A stretch of 64,000 bases of DNA from Chlorops oryzae (Eukaryota; Arthropoda; Insecta; Diptera; Chloropidae), in the NCBI GenBank assembly GCA_020466095.1, contig CM035806.1, forward strand, positions 131,450,422-131,514,421, given 5' to 3'. Below, piece after piece: positions 57,801 to 64,000 of this stretch (position 1 is the stretch's first letter; each line of letters begins with the position of its first letter). The translations under genes were made by a program, and so were the position numbers. A model generated the notes under the pieces. The model did no database searches. It saw nothing but the letters and a program-made list of their open reading frames with translations, and was not told the DNA's origin.

Positions 57801-58794
57801 CTTTAAAGCTGCATCATTACTTTCAACCATTTTCATATAAAATATGGAAATTATGAAACATTCTTGTTTTCTGGCGCCCAGTTTTATTGGAAAAAAGTCT
57901 AATTGATGACGCTTAATGTCATAAATTAAAGGTATATTTTGTATTTTATGTATATGGAAATAAGGTTTGGATGCTTTTCTACCGATAACTGCCTCAAAAT
58001 ATTGAAAGACATTGCATATAAACAAGCTATCACCAAAAACTGAAGAAAAAAGGTCCGGTTTGGAAAAATCGCTGTGAGCGACCTCTAAACCTTTTACAAA
58101 AAATCTGAAAAAATTCTCAAAAATATTTTAGCATATAAGCTTTCAGAAAACTCACGTTCCAAAAAAAAAAAATTTTTTTTGGGACACCCTAATGTATATA
58201 CATATATACTGTATGTATAAGAAAATAAGCCATTGATTTTGCTCGAGAAATTGAGCATCCGGTATAAAATGGGCTAATGTGTTTTCATATCATACTAAGT
58301 CCGAATAATCGAACTATAATGTCTGGAGTCTATCCAATTAATTTCAACTTACCAGGACCCTTTGCTCCGCCAGGCATCAAACGTCCCAAACGGAAAATAA
58401 CAGCTCTTTCATATTCCTGCACGACCTGCAGCAAGAGATGAGAATAGCTTGAATATGAAAGCTTGAAACGTGTTATTTTTGCATTTTCAGCTGCCACACG
58501 ATGGGCATATTTCAACGAAATTTTTTTAAAAAAATCTCTTGGACACGACATTTTGTGGGATAAGAAAAGCGCAACACAAACGTCAACGTCAAAATCAAGG
58601 GAAGGGCAACCGTTTTTCATCTACTTCGCTTTTTTTTTTTTTTTTGTGGACATTTTTTTAATGCCTAAGATAGTTGCGACTTACCTTGAAGCAAACAAAA
58701 AAACTGAACGGCATTGTCAATATGACCAGCACGACGGATAAAAATATCAACAGTTGGCGACATGTTGAGGCCTTATCGCTTATATCTTCGTCAG
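37580..58794 (-). CDS. Stomatin/MEC-2-like PHB-domain membrane protein gene (7 exons seen, 5' incomplete)
   Basis: The gene encodes a stomatin-family scaffold that inserts as a hairpin into the inner face of the plasma membrane, forms oligomers and, in family members such as MEC-2, binds cholesterol and modulates ion channels. Joining exons 58794-58685, 58425-58353, 55762-55680, 43783-43580, 39947-39892, 38177-37997 and 37873-37580 gives an open frame of 332 residues with consistent phases and GT/AG sites throughout. Visible order: hydrophobic hairpin about residues 13-36 with the hallmark proline (28), PHB domain about 37-200, alanine/glutamate-rich assembly helix about 185-225, conserved block 236-261, Gln-rich tail about 278-329. 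Introns are 259, 2590, 11896, 3632, 1714 and 123 bp. The core strongly resembles fly Mec2 and CG42540 proteins as I remember them; I cannot decide which is the ortholog, so no symbol is given. The start codon is missing, so at least one upstream exon lies beyond 58795. Confidence 0.93.
37997..38177 (-). CDS. Stomatin-like gene, assembly-helix exon
   Basis: The 181-nt exon completes the split Ile codon and adds 60 codons: [20 protein letters not shown], then charged and alanine-rich sequence through [16 protein letters not shown] to LQLRYLQ. This is the helical part of stomatins that drives oligomer assembly. The acceptor is ATTTGCAG and the donor GTAAGA. GC content is clearly higher than in the flanks, as expected for conserved coding sequence. 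Confidence 0.95.
38178..39891. other. Intron of the stomatin-like gene
   Basis: Contains a CA microsatellite (38303-38330), a second at 39521-39548, and no coding exon that I could support. Confidence 0.5.
39892..39947 (-). CDS. Stomatin-like gene, short PHB exon
   Basis: A 56-nt exon with 18 codons plus two bases of a split isoleucine codon. It reads [18 protein letters not shown], near-universal in animal stomatins at this place. The acceptor is CCAACAG and the donor GTAAGT. The last two bases AT join the first A of the next exon to give ATA, restoring the family motif VEIKDV, which fixes both splice sites. Confidence 0.95.
39948..40623. other. Intron segment with a GGTGGATAG-family fragment
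   Basis: 40340-40520 matches the left half of 49762-50197 (CTAAGGTGGATAG, AGAATCTAGAATTTTTT, CCTGCGCTTTTTC, AAGCATGCTTCAAA). The rest is unassigned. Confidence 0.55.
40624..40865. mobile_element. 242-bp hAT-type MITE
   Basis: The ends CAGGGCTCAGGTTTTGT and (inverse) CAGGGCTCGGTTTTTGTT are followed by about 30 bp of near-perfect inverted repeat (AAATTTAAAGCATACTTTAT). Flanks TCCATTAC and TCCATTAA give a 7-of-8 target duplication. The ends resemble those of 61854-62494. Confidence 0.9.
40906..41457. mobile_element. 552-bp TCCCAG-type TIR element with tRNA-like core
   Basis: The ends TCCCAGTAAAAAA and its inverse are next to TA. GAGTAATGACTTC / GGATTTGAGTAATCC and CGGAGGTC motifs lie in the arms. 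The core (41005-41138) matches 15080-15204. The frame 41254-41493 and its antisense read the right arm and are not genes. Confidence 0.82.
41071..41138 (+). repeat. tRNA-like module
   Basis: GTCGACGGGTGAGCAC and CCGAGGTTCAAACTCC. Box B is good; there is no acceptor stem. Confidence 0.65.
41696..41767 (+). repeat. tRNA-like module, best-preserved boxes
   Basis: CATAGCTCAGTGGGAAGCGC fits box A and GGGTTCAATTCCCC fits box B with a full T stem. It is embedded in a transposon and lacks a paired acceptor stem. Confidence 0.65.
42091..42170 (+). repeat. tRNA-like module
   Basis: CTCTCGGTAGCGTAATGGGA and GGGCTCGAGTTCGATTCC. Nearly identical to 56288-56363. Confidence 0.7.
42404..42450 (-). repeat. 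Antisense tRNA-like box-B module
   Basis: The minus strand reads GGCGGGTTCAATCCCCGCTG. It follows an A tract at 42381-42402 and matches 56882-56930. Confidence 0.65.
42846..43165. repeat. GGTGGATCG-family fragment, near-identical to 49982-50185
   Basis: AATTTTAGCATAATTTTAGG through TGATGGTTGTTCCG (about 42890-43066) differs from the copy 7.1 kb away by only a few bases. Ends are missing. Confidence 0.8.
43580..43783 (-). CDS. Stomatin-like gene, main PHB exon
   Basis: The exon has 204 nt, exactly 68 codons, both ends in phase 0, after acceptor TTTGTAG and before donor GTGAGT. It encodes the PHB core ([20 protein letters not shown]) through the family motif LLAQTTLRN to [10 protein letters not shown]. 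If the donor is ignored the frame reads on only about 20 more codons into the intron, so an end at GTGAGT is well supported by the continuation [11 protein letters not shown] in the next exon. The upstream intron is 11.9 kb and carries the duplicated block 45119-47924. Confidence 0.96.
43784..45118. other. Intron segment
   Basis: Contains T-rich tracts (43800-43960, 44046-44062), a degenerate GTTACG array (44112-44185), the MITE 44524-44665, and a GGGCCGGGCCGGG-type GC patch (44755-44815). No exon seen. Confidence 0.5.
44524..44665. mobile_element. 142-bp pogo/Tigger-like MITE
   Basis: TA-flanked ends CAGTGTACTCTCTCTGAAGC and (inverse) CAGTGTACTCTCTCCTTGC, with GTGTCCGCTTAAGAGGA twice inside. 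The CAGTG...TTAAGCGGACA form is characteristic of pogo/Tigger termini. Confidence 0.88.
45119..46360. repeat. First copy of a large direct duplication
   Basis: About 1.24 kb from TACAGGGTGATTTCG to ATATCGGG. It carries a TIR element with end GGGACACCCTAAT (45900) and a CTTAAG-type element (46125-46360). It matches 46507-47924 in order, with very many small insertions and deletions. Confidence 0.88.
46507..47924. repeat. Second copy of the large direct duplication
   Basis: About 1.42 kb, collinear with 45119-46360. Differences are mainly one- to few-base insertions and deletions. It includes an extra stretch near 47790-47840. Confidence 0.88.
47642..47926. mobile_element. 285-bp MITE with GGCCCGATATTAC ends
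   Basis: The ends AGGCCCGATATTACAGTGTA and (inverse) AGGCCCGATATTACAGTGCA continue through ACTTAAG. The left end in the first duplicate is corrupted (CCCTATTCACAGTG). ACTTAAG/CTTAAGC motifs fill the arms. Confidence 0.85.
47927..49761. other. Intron segment
   Basis: No exon seen. GGGGTTCTGACAACGGATT (49203) and GGGGTTCCGACAACGGATT (49538) mark a direct repeat of about 72 bp, 335 bp apart. Confidence 0.45.
49762..50197. mobile_element. 436-bp GGGTGGATCG-type TIR element
   Basis: TA-flanked ends GGGTGGATCG and its inverse. This is the only full copy; fragments are at 5408-5890, 40340-40520 and 42846-43165. Confidence 0.82.
50198..53444. other. Intron segment without supported exon
   Basis: A and T tracts, a TA microsatellite (52121-52160) and a short GGATACGGTTACGGTTACGG run (50667-50686). 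No protein-like frame. Confidence 0.45.
53445..53770 (+). pseudogene. Internally deleted Tc1/mariner-type transposase relic
   Basis: From an ATG the sequence reads [20 protein letters not shown] then RSVI, a stop, TQSAYSRKY: the N-terminal helix-turn-helix form found in mariner-like insect transposases. About 10 codons later, in another frame, it gives [16 protein letters not shown], the WPPRSPDLTPxDFFLWGY motif that normally lies more than 200 residues downstream. So the DDE core has been deleted, and stops and frameshifts finish the damage. It lies in the 11.9-kb intron and is not part of the host gene. Confidence 0.6.
53771..55679. other. Intron segment
   Basis: No exon besides the one ending at 55680. 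TA microsatellites at 54815-54865 and 55540-55580; A-rich elsewhere. Confidence 0.5.
54815..54865. repeat. (TA)n microsatellite
   Basis: An uninterrupted run of about 25 TA units. Confidence 0.95.
55680..55762 (-). CDS. Stomatin-like gene, PHB strand exon
   Basis: This 83-nt exon completes the split glycine and reads [20 protein letters not shown] then TYDVPPQE, the conserved second block of the PHB domain. The acceptor is ATTTTAG and the donor GTAAGT. The cysteine in LPCID is typical of animal stomatins. The preceding intron (2590 bp) contains the repeat cluster 55935-57173 and the TIR element 57361-58189. Confidence 0.95.
56288..56363 (+). repeat. tRNA-like module
   Basis: CTCCGTGGCGTAATGGGAGC and GGGCTCGAGTTCGATTCC. 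Near-identical to 42091-42170, though the host elements have unrelated arms. Confidence 0.7.
56562..56802 (-). mobile_element. tRNA-derived SINE, full length
   Basis: Flanked by the 13-bp duplication AGTTATTCCTCTA (56549-56561 and 56803-56815). The uninterrupted site is present at 42313. In its own orientation it starts GTGGCTCTGGGATAGCGTAG, has box B GAGGTTCGATTCC, a unique body (AAGTGGCAGCCACTTCAACC), and ends in CCTACCTACCT. So the 3' tail is an ACCT repeat and not poly(A). Confidence 0.9.
56882..56930 (-). repeat. Antisense tRNA-like box-B module
   Basis: The minus strand reads AGGCGAGTTCAATCCCCGCT next to an A tract (56865-56877), as at 42404-42450. Confidence 0.65.
57361..58189. mobile_element. 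829-bp TA-flanked TIR element with GGGTGTCCCA ends
   Basis: The ends GGGTGTCCCAAAA and its inverse are next to TA. The inside pairs AGAAAGCTTATATGCTAAAA (57422) with its inverse near 58130. Related right ends occur at 45880-45912. Confidence 0.82.
58353..58425 (-). CDS. Stomatin-like gene, start of PHB domain
   Basis: The exon is 73 nt: 24 codons plus one base of a glycine codon completed in the next exon. It follows acceptor TTGCTGCAG and ends at donor GTAAGT. It reads [16 protein letters not shown] followed by MPGGAKGP, the signature opening of the PHB domain in stomatin, MEC-2 and podocin. Only 259 bp of intron separate it from the hairpin exon, an intron that holds a T-rich tract and nothing else recognised. 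Confidence 0.95.
58685..58794 (-). CDS. Stomatin-like gene, membrane-hairpin exon
   Basis: This 110-nt exon supplies two bases of a split codon plus 36 codons. It starts after a pyrimidine-rich tract ending TCTCACAG and ends AAG before the donor GTAAGT. It encodes a short acidic lead (DEDISDK) and then the hydrophobic run [20 protein letters not shown]. The MPFS proline matches the kink that makes stomatins enter and leave the membrane on the same side and that is needed for cholesterol binding in MEC-2. Cysteines at visible residues 11 and 34 flank the hairpin and are candidate palmitoylation sites by family analogy. The exon is too short to be found by simple ORF length. Confidence 0.92.
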
Positions 58795-60283
58795 CTGTGA
58801 GATTTTTGTTATTGGAAAAAGAAGTAAGAAAAAATTTTCGAATTATTAAAACTTATAAAGATTCATCTATTATAAATTCAATTAACCAACATCGATTGAA
58901 CGAACATTATAATTGAGAAAAATTCTCATTTTGATACATAACTCAGCAAATGATAATTACATATAGTACATATCGATTGAGGGACGTTTTTGTTTGAATT
59001 TTAATTTTAAAAATAATTATTTTATATTCTCTTTGGATTCTATTACAATTCACTGTTGCCTCTATGCAGAAACACTGTGTATATTTTTAGGGGAATTTGA
59101 ATTACTGAGATAACGTATTGAAGAATTGAGTGAAGGAGACAACGCAAATTCTTAATTCCCAAAAGCCCAAATCGACTCGACAACAGTAAGGCTAACCGCA
59201 AAAGGCATACAAAAATATCTCACAATATATATTAACTTATAAAATTTAATCATGTGGCGAGCCAACAATCTAGTGCACCTTGATTGTTTCTCTAGGGTTT
59301 TTGGACAGATGGAATTCGAAATATTGAAAATCAAAATGGAATTGAAAATGATCGTTAAACTCTAAACGCTGAAGAAATAAACTGAAGAAGCTCTATGAAA
59401 AGAACGTTCAAATAAGTCGATCTACAATTAAATACGAAATACTTAACAATGCGATACATTACGATTATTCCACACTAAATTTTCAAATTGATGAATTTTT
59501 GTTTTTAGTTATGAATTTAATTCAGATTTAATCACTTACAATACAGAAATCCACGCGAATGTTTTGCTGTCATATTATCTGAAAAAGTAATTTTTGAAAT
59601 TCATTCATACATTCACTCATGTCAGGTTGAAGAAGCGAAAAAGAATTTTCGCAATTTATATTTTCTTCTTTTTGTCCATTTTGATTTCGTTTCACTTCAA
59701 TTCAGTCCTATATGATGTGTACTTTGGTTTTTAGTGTAAAGTTTGTTTCTTTGTTTATTCGAAAAGAAATTCAATCATAATTTTACTATCTAGCTGATAC
59801 CAATTTACATAAACTTTGAGATACAACGAACATGCATGTAGCAGAAAATTGAAAACTCGTCGGCTCATATAGATGTATAGCTACCAGAGTGAGCTGAATT
59901 TAAATGATAAATTTAATCTTCAATGATCAAATGAAAAATTTTGGACGATTTAAAGCTGAATTGAATTGAATTGAATTTTCGACAAAATCCAAAACATTTC
60001 AATTTTTCAAATAAAATTGAACATGCAATGGCTTTTATTAATGAGCTTTCTACTGCGAACTTTTCGATTTAAGCACAAATATATAAAATAATAAATTAAA
60101 GCCGATCAAATCATAAGTGAATAACTCTACGGGCTTTCTCACAAATCAATTAACATATTCAAACATACGAAATCGAATTATTTATGATTGAAATAAAACG
60201 ATACTGAAAATAATAACTAAACAGCTCTTATAATGCTTTTCAAGCAGCCAGCACGACGTATGCGCATTTTTCTTGGCTATGCA
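58795..60283. other. Upstream intron or 5' flank of the stomatin-like gene
   Basis: AT-rich, no repeat ends and no credible upstream exon seen. The missing N-terminal exon must end with one base of a split codon, which is too little to search by eye. Confidence 0.5.
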
Positions 60284-60600
60284 CCCAGTTGTAAAAACAA
60301 GCACGCATGCCCGTAGTATTCATGGTTCATGCCTTCCCCGGTTGTAAAACAAAAATGCATGCCAGTGGTATTCATAATTGATGCGTTCATGATCCTGTTT
60401 GACTCATGAATCCTTGAAAACACAAAGCAAGTTAGCAGTTATAAATTGAAGTTCCTATCCAGTCGTCAAAAACGTCATGCATACACAAGTGCTTACAGGA
60501 TTTTTTATATTTTTTATCCACAAATGTTTGGATGAAAGCTAGTTATTCATCTAAGTTTTGAAATATTTTTAAATGCTATATATAGCAATTGATTTCATCG
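60284..60600. repeat. Truncated relative of the 55935-57173 element
   Basis: CCCAGTTGTAAAAACAAGC and the CATGGTTCATGCC repeats follow the left arm. Then the sequence jumps to the part after the tRNA-like module (AGCAGTTATAAATTGAAG), so the module itself has been lost. The right end is missing. Confidence 0.8.
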
Positions 60601-61436
60601 TTTGGGGCTTCGTCATTTATATCTAATGGTCAGTTTTGTGCTCGTGTTATTACGCTAACTCTATTCTCTAGCAAGGTGTCGAAAAACCTGTTTTGAAAAA
60701 AAAATTAATTTTTTTGTTATGATTCCATTAGATCACAGTGTGATCATCACACATATTTAGTATAAAATTTTGTTTTGGACCTTTTTTTAAGCGATAAAAC
60801 TTGGGAAACGGGCGTTTCCAATTTCCCCCCATTGGTACAGTGGTATCGCATAATACATTTGAGTGTAAAAACTATACGGAGTGTTCGCAGAGTGATGCAA
60901 CTTGGCACTGAACCTTATCACAATCAAATTAAGAAAATATGAAGTTTCATCAAAATCGGTCACGACCACCACCCATCCCCCATACAACTCGAAATTAAGT
61001 TTTAATGTAAAATGTTTTCCTTTGGTCAGAATGTCTTTAAATTTTGCACAGAGCTTACAATTAACGCAAGGAAAACATTCTGAAGTTTTCATAAAAATTT
61101 TGATTTCGTTAGAGCACACATTTTGTATAAACTTTTGTTTTGAAATGAATTTTTCATATGACAAATTTTTACTCTAAAAGTATACTCTATATTTATTTCT
61201 TATTACATTGCAAGATTGTATGAACTTCATTTTACTTCAGTACAGCCAAATTAGCTTAGCAATTGAGCAGTGAAGAAAATGTCAAAAATCTCCACAGAAA
61301 AGCTTCAAAGGCTATAAAATTTTGGGGTTGAGCTTCCCTCGTGATGCTCTCCCTCCCCGCCAAATATCATCAAAATCGGAGAGATGGCCAGAAAAAATCA
61401 CTCTCCGTTTAGCTGGAAGGCCCCATATGGGCATTT
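60601..61436. other. Unassigned repeat-like sequence
   Basis: ACCACCACCCATCCCCCATA at 60964 resembles 2112-2135 in the 1981-3297 element. Frames on both strands at 60787-61177 overlap each other and lack protein features. Confidence 0.35.
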
Positions 61437-62528
61437 TTGATCGAAGTTAGTGACACATAAATGCTCATAAAATAGGCAAATTTCATTAGATTTTTTTTGA
61501 ACAAGGGCAATTTGGAGAGCCGTCAAAACGGTCTTTAATAGGGTGGGAAAAAACAAATCTGGCAATATATCAATGAACGGGACGCTTATAATTTTTTTTT
61601 TGAAATTTTGCAATCATGCTGGTTTTGTTACCTTTAAAATGATGTATAAAAATTTATGGGCCGACAAGGATTTATAGAGAAAACTTAAAAAATGCTAGCG
61701 AACCTCACGTTTTTCATTTGAAAAAATCAACGCTCTGTTTTCGTATGGCTTACGTTACGCTTACGTCAGGCCACCCTATTAAAGCCCGTTTTAACGGCTT
61801 TCTAAATTGCTCTTGTGCAAAAAAAATCTAATGAAATTTGCCTACCTTATGAGTAGGGCTCGGATTTTGTTGACAAGTCATCTTTTTTTTCTGAAGGTAG
61901 AAAGAAGATTTGACTAGTTTTTTATATGATACATGGTTAGTGGAGTCTAAATATAGAATTTTTTAGGGAATTTTTTCGTCATTTTTGACCGATATGGGCA
62001 TTTTTTGAATTTTTCACCTTTAAGGATATATTTTAGGTCATTTTTTAAGATTTAGGATTTAAATAAAGATTCAAAATTAACACCTTTTTTTACAAATAAA
62101 ACTATCATCTTTAAGAAATTCGCGAGAATTTTTCGAACAATTTATTCGTAGGGTCCATGCAAAAGTGGAAACTTTGCCAGTGGAAAATTAGCACACTGCC
62201 ATTTCCACAGCTGCTTGAATATAACTTTTTTATTTTCAAATGGTTTTTGTTACATAGGACAGGGTGGACATGCTGTAATACTTGGTTTTTAGTGCGTCTG
62301 TGTTTAAAACTAAACTGCTTTAGCAGAAAATAGATACTTCACATCGAAAAGTAGTTTTATAAAATCGCTGTCTGTCTTACATTACCCTTTAAAATGCAAT
62401 TTTTCAAGTAATTTTTTGGCTTTTTTAAGGGTATTTTTGCATTTTTTATTTTGCATTTTTTGGGTTTTTTTAGGGTGACAAAATCCGAGCCCTACTTATG
62501 AGCATTTAAGTGCCACTAACTTCGATCA
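61437..62528. repeat. Inverted repeat with about 105-bp arms, right arm split by a hAT element
   Basis: The left arm 61437-61546 (ATCGAAGTTAGTG to AATAGGGTGG) pairs with 61771-61853 and 62503-62528 (CCACCCTATT to CACTAACTTCGAT). About 220 bp lie between the arms. Confidence 0.88.
61854..62494. mobile_element. 641-bp non-autonomous hAT element
   Basis: The ends TAGGGCTCGGATTTTGT and (inverse) TAGGGCTCGGATTTTGTC are flanked by a perfect 8-bp duplication CTTATGAG (61846-61853 and 62495-62502). The partner arm at 61463-61472 shows the site without an insertion. T-rich, non-coding. Confidence 0.93.
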
Positions 62529-63130
62529 AAATTTTGCAATTTTGCAAACTTCAGCACCCTGTATCTAGAACACCCGTTGCTTTACGAAGCTAAAAATTTG
62601 GCATTTTCATATACACGTATAGAGGTACTATACAAAAAACATTGGAAAGATTCGGAGACATAAAAAAAAAAGTTGTCATTTTCACATGGAATGCCCCATA
62701 TGTCGCTATACATCTATTACAGGTCAAATTTTTTCACTGCCACGCTACATTCGTACGATGTTTCAGCTCATATCTTTGAAACTGTTTATTAAAGATGGAA
62801 ATATTTTAGCACATATTATGGAGACTACCAAGGGCTTCATTTTGTATATTGAAAATTGTTTGTAACTTTTATAATTTTAAAGTTATGACCGATTTCATTG
62901 CACTGTCACGCTACAAGATTTTGGAAGTGTGTTCAGAGGCTGATGTACATTTTCTCAAAACTCTGCGAATCTACGCAATCCATATCGTTTTCCTTTATAT
63001 ATATTATAGAGAAGGATCAAAGCAAAGTTACAACCCTTTGGTTTGGGAAAAAAATCAATTTAACAGGGAAATTTGACCATAAATCTGAGCAATGTCACGC
63101 TACATGAAAATCACTGCCACCCTACACGTA
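62529..63130. repeat. Repeat-like sequence with TGCCACGCTACA units
   Basis: ACTGCCACGCTACATTCG (62738), CACTGTCACGCTACAAG (62901), AATGTCACGCTACATG (63091) and CACTGCCACCCTACACG recur, each followed by ATTTC- or TTTCAGCTC-like sequence. This is a degenerate array with a period of about 160-190 bp. The short frames over it are not genes. Confidence 0.55.
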
Positions 63131-63355
63131 GGTAGGTAGGTAGGTAGGTTGAAGTGGCTGCCACTTAGGCCGTTAATCGGCCCACTGTGATACCACGAGG
63201 GGTTTTCTTGTGCTTGCATGAGTGTATTGTCTTATTATGTAGTGTCCCCCTAACATGCGATTTTTTGAAAAACCAGTGCTAGGCCTGGAACATTACACTC
63301 CGTTTCGCCTGTGCCGGGAATCGAACCACGGATCCTGGGATCAAGAGCATAGCAC
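63131..63355 (-). mobile_element. tRNA-derived SINE, 5'-truncated, perfect target duplication
   Basis: Flanked by GCCACCCTACACGTA (63116-63130 and 63356-63370). It matches 56562-56802 but lacks the first about 30 bases of the tRNA-like head including box A. It has box B (GTGGTTCGATTCC) and an ACCT-repeat tail of five units. The exact 15-bp duplication suggests this copy is young. Confidence 0.93.
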
Positions 63356-63475
63356 GCCACCCTACACGTACGAATTGAAAAATAAGTGATGAATAGGGCA
63401 ACCAAATATCATATTTTTCTTATTTTCCAAAAAAAGTCATTTTTTATGACAAAGAAATTGTATTTGTTATACCCG

Positions 63476-64000
63476 TCACACTCTGTGTCGAGGGTATATT
63501 GCGTTTGTGTGGTTGTGTGTAACACCCAGAACCAGTCGATATAGACCATACAAAATGTATATAGAAATGATCAGCGTCACCAGGAGATTCGATTTAGACA
63601 TGTCCGTCCGTCTGTCTGTCCGTCTGTCCGTCCGTCGGTCCGTTTGTCTGTCTGTATACAGTTATCTTATCGAAGGAGTTGAGTATTTGAAAAAGTTGGT
63701 ATGGTGTCAGGGGACATGGTAAGAACAAGTTGGAATAACCCGACAGAATTTTTAGGGGACCTCCGTTAGGGTCTGTTACGAAAATCACAAAAACTGCTTA
63801 AAATCGAATTTTTTCAAGTATCTTGATGAAATTTGGTATTTGATCATATGTTTGGCCAGTAATATTATTTCAAAAAACTGGAAAAGTGGGCGTGGCAGAA
63901 GGGCAGTTTTTGAAAATTGTCTCCTACACCCGAAATTGAAATAGGACTTGAACGAAATTTGGTACTTAGGCTTCCTTTGTAGCCTTAAACATCCTTCCAA
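63476..64000 (+). mobile_element. Mini-me/DINE-1-like repeat copy, runs off the window
   Basis: GTTATACCCGTCACACTCTG and CACCAGGAGATTCGATTTAG match 18059 onward. The GTCC/GTCT block is 63601-63657, and GTGGGCGTGGC is at 63887. It is longer in the GTCY block than the copy at 18 kb. Confidence 0.75.

Noticed and set aside
58330..58620. A single 96-codon exon starting at an upstream ATG
   Set aside because: The part before VVQEYERAV is intron with a clear CAG acceptor; the true upstream exon is 58685-58794 with the membrane hairpin.
60787..61177. Overlapping 125- and 91-codon frames on both strands
   Set aside because: They share repeat-like sequence with the 1981-3297 element region and have no protein signature.

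Overview
The window looks like nuclear DNA of a brachyceran fly: a tephritid, calyptrate or drosophilid relative. The evidence is AT-rich, intron-poor-in-sense DNA packed with degenerate transposons, a dead jockey-clade LINE, repeats with the GTCY/GGGCGTGG features of the fly mini-me/DINE-1 class, and one real gene whose protein closely resembles fly stomatin-domain proteins. There is no bacterial, viral or CRISPR content.

The only securely supported host gene is a stomatin/MEC-2-type membrane scaffold protein on the minus strand. Seven coding exons run from 58794 down to a stop at 37580-37582. All splice sites are GT/AG and all phases agree, giving 332 C-terminal residues: a hairpin membrane segment with its proline, the PHB domain, an assembly helix, a conserved C-terminal block and a polyglutamine tail. 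The N-terminal exon(s) lie beyond 58795 and were not found. Introns are 123 bp to 11.9 kb and are loaded with mobile elements. A second possible coding exon (8342-8120, minus) is weaker.

Regions: 1-6.5 kb holds TIR elements and a mini-me-like repeat; 6.5-8.4 kb is mostly unique with the candidate exon; 8.4-10.6 kb is a cluster of small hAT, pogo-like and other TIR elements; 10.6-14.3 kb is mostly unique; 14.3-17.3 kb is a hairpin element and a large nested element with tRNA-like modules and a hAT transposase fragment; 18-19 kb is mini-me-like; 20-24 kb holds small TIR elements; 24.2-30.8 kb is an old repeat split by a 5.8-kb hAT-type composite that carries the jockey LINE; 31.6-36.8 kb holds an RT relic and a three-level nest; 37.6-58.8 kb is the stomatin gene; 58.8-64 kb (upstream intron or 5' flank) has inverted repeats, a hAT insertion, a SINE and a mini-me-like copy.

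The most unusual pattern is a set of non-autonomous elements with one design but different sequences. Most are TA-flanked with termini starting CCCAG, CCCAAG or CCCTG. Each has its own subterminal short repeats, and several have a central core of one or two tRNA-like RNA polymerase III promoter modules, often two modules facing each other. Many insertions could be dated relative to each other through target-site duplications and paralogous empty sites.
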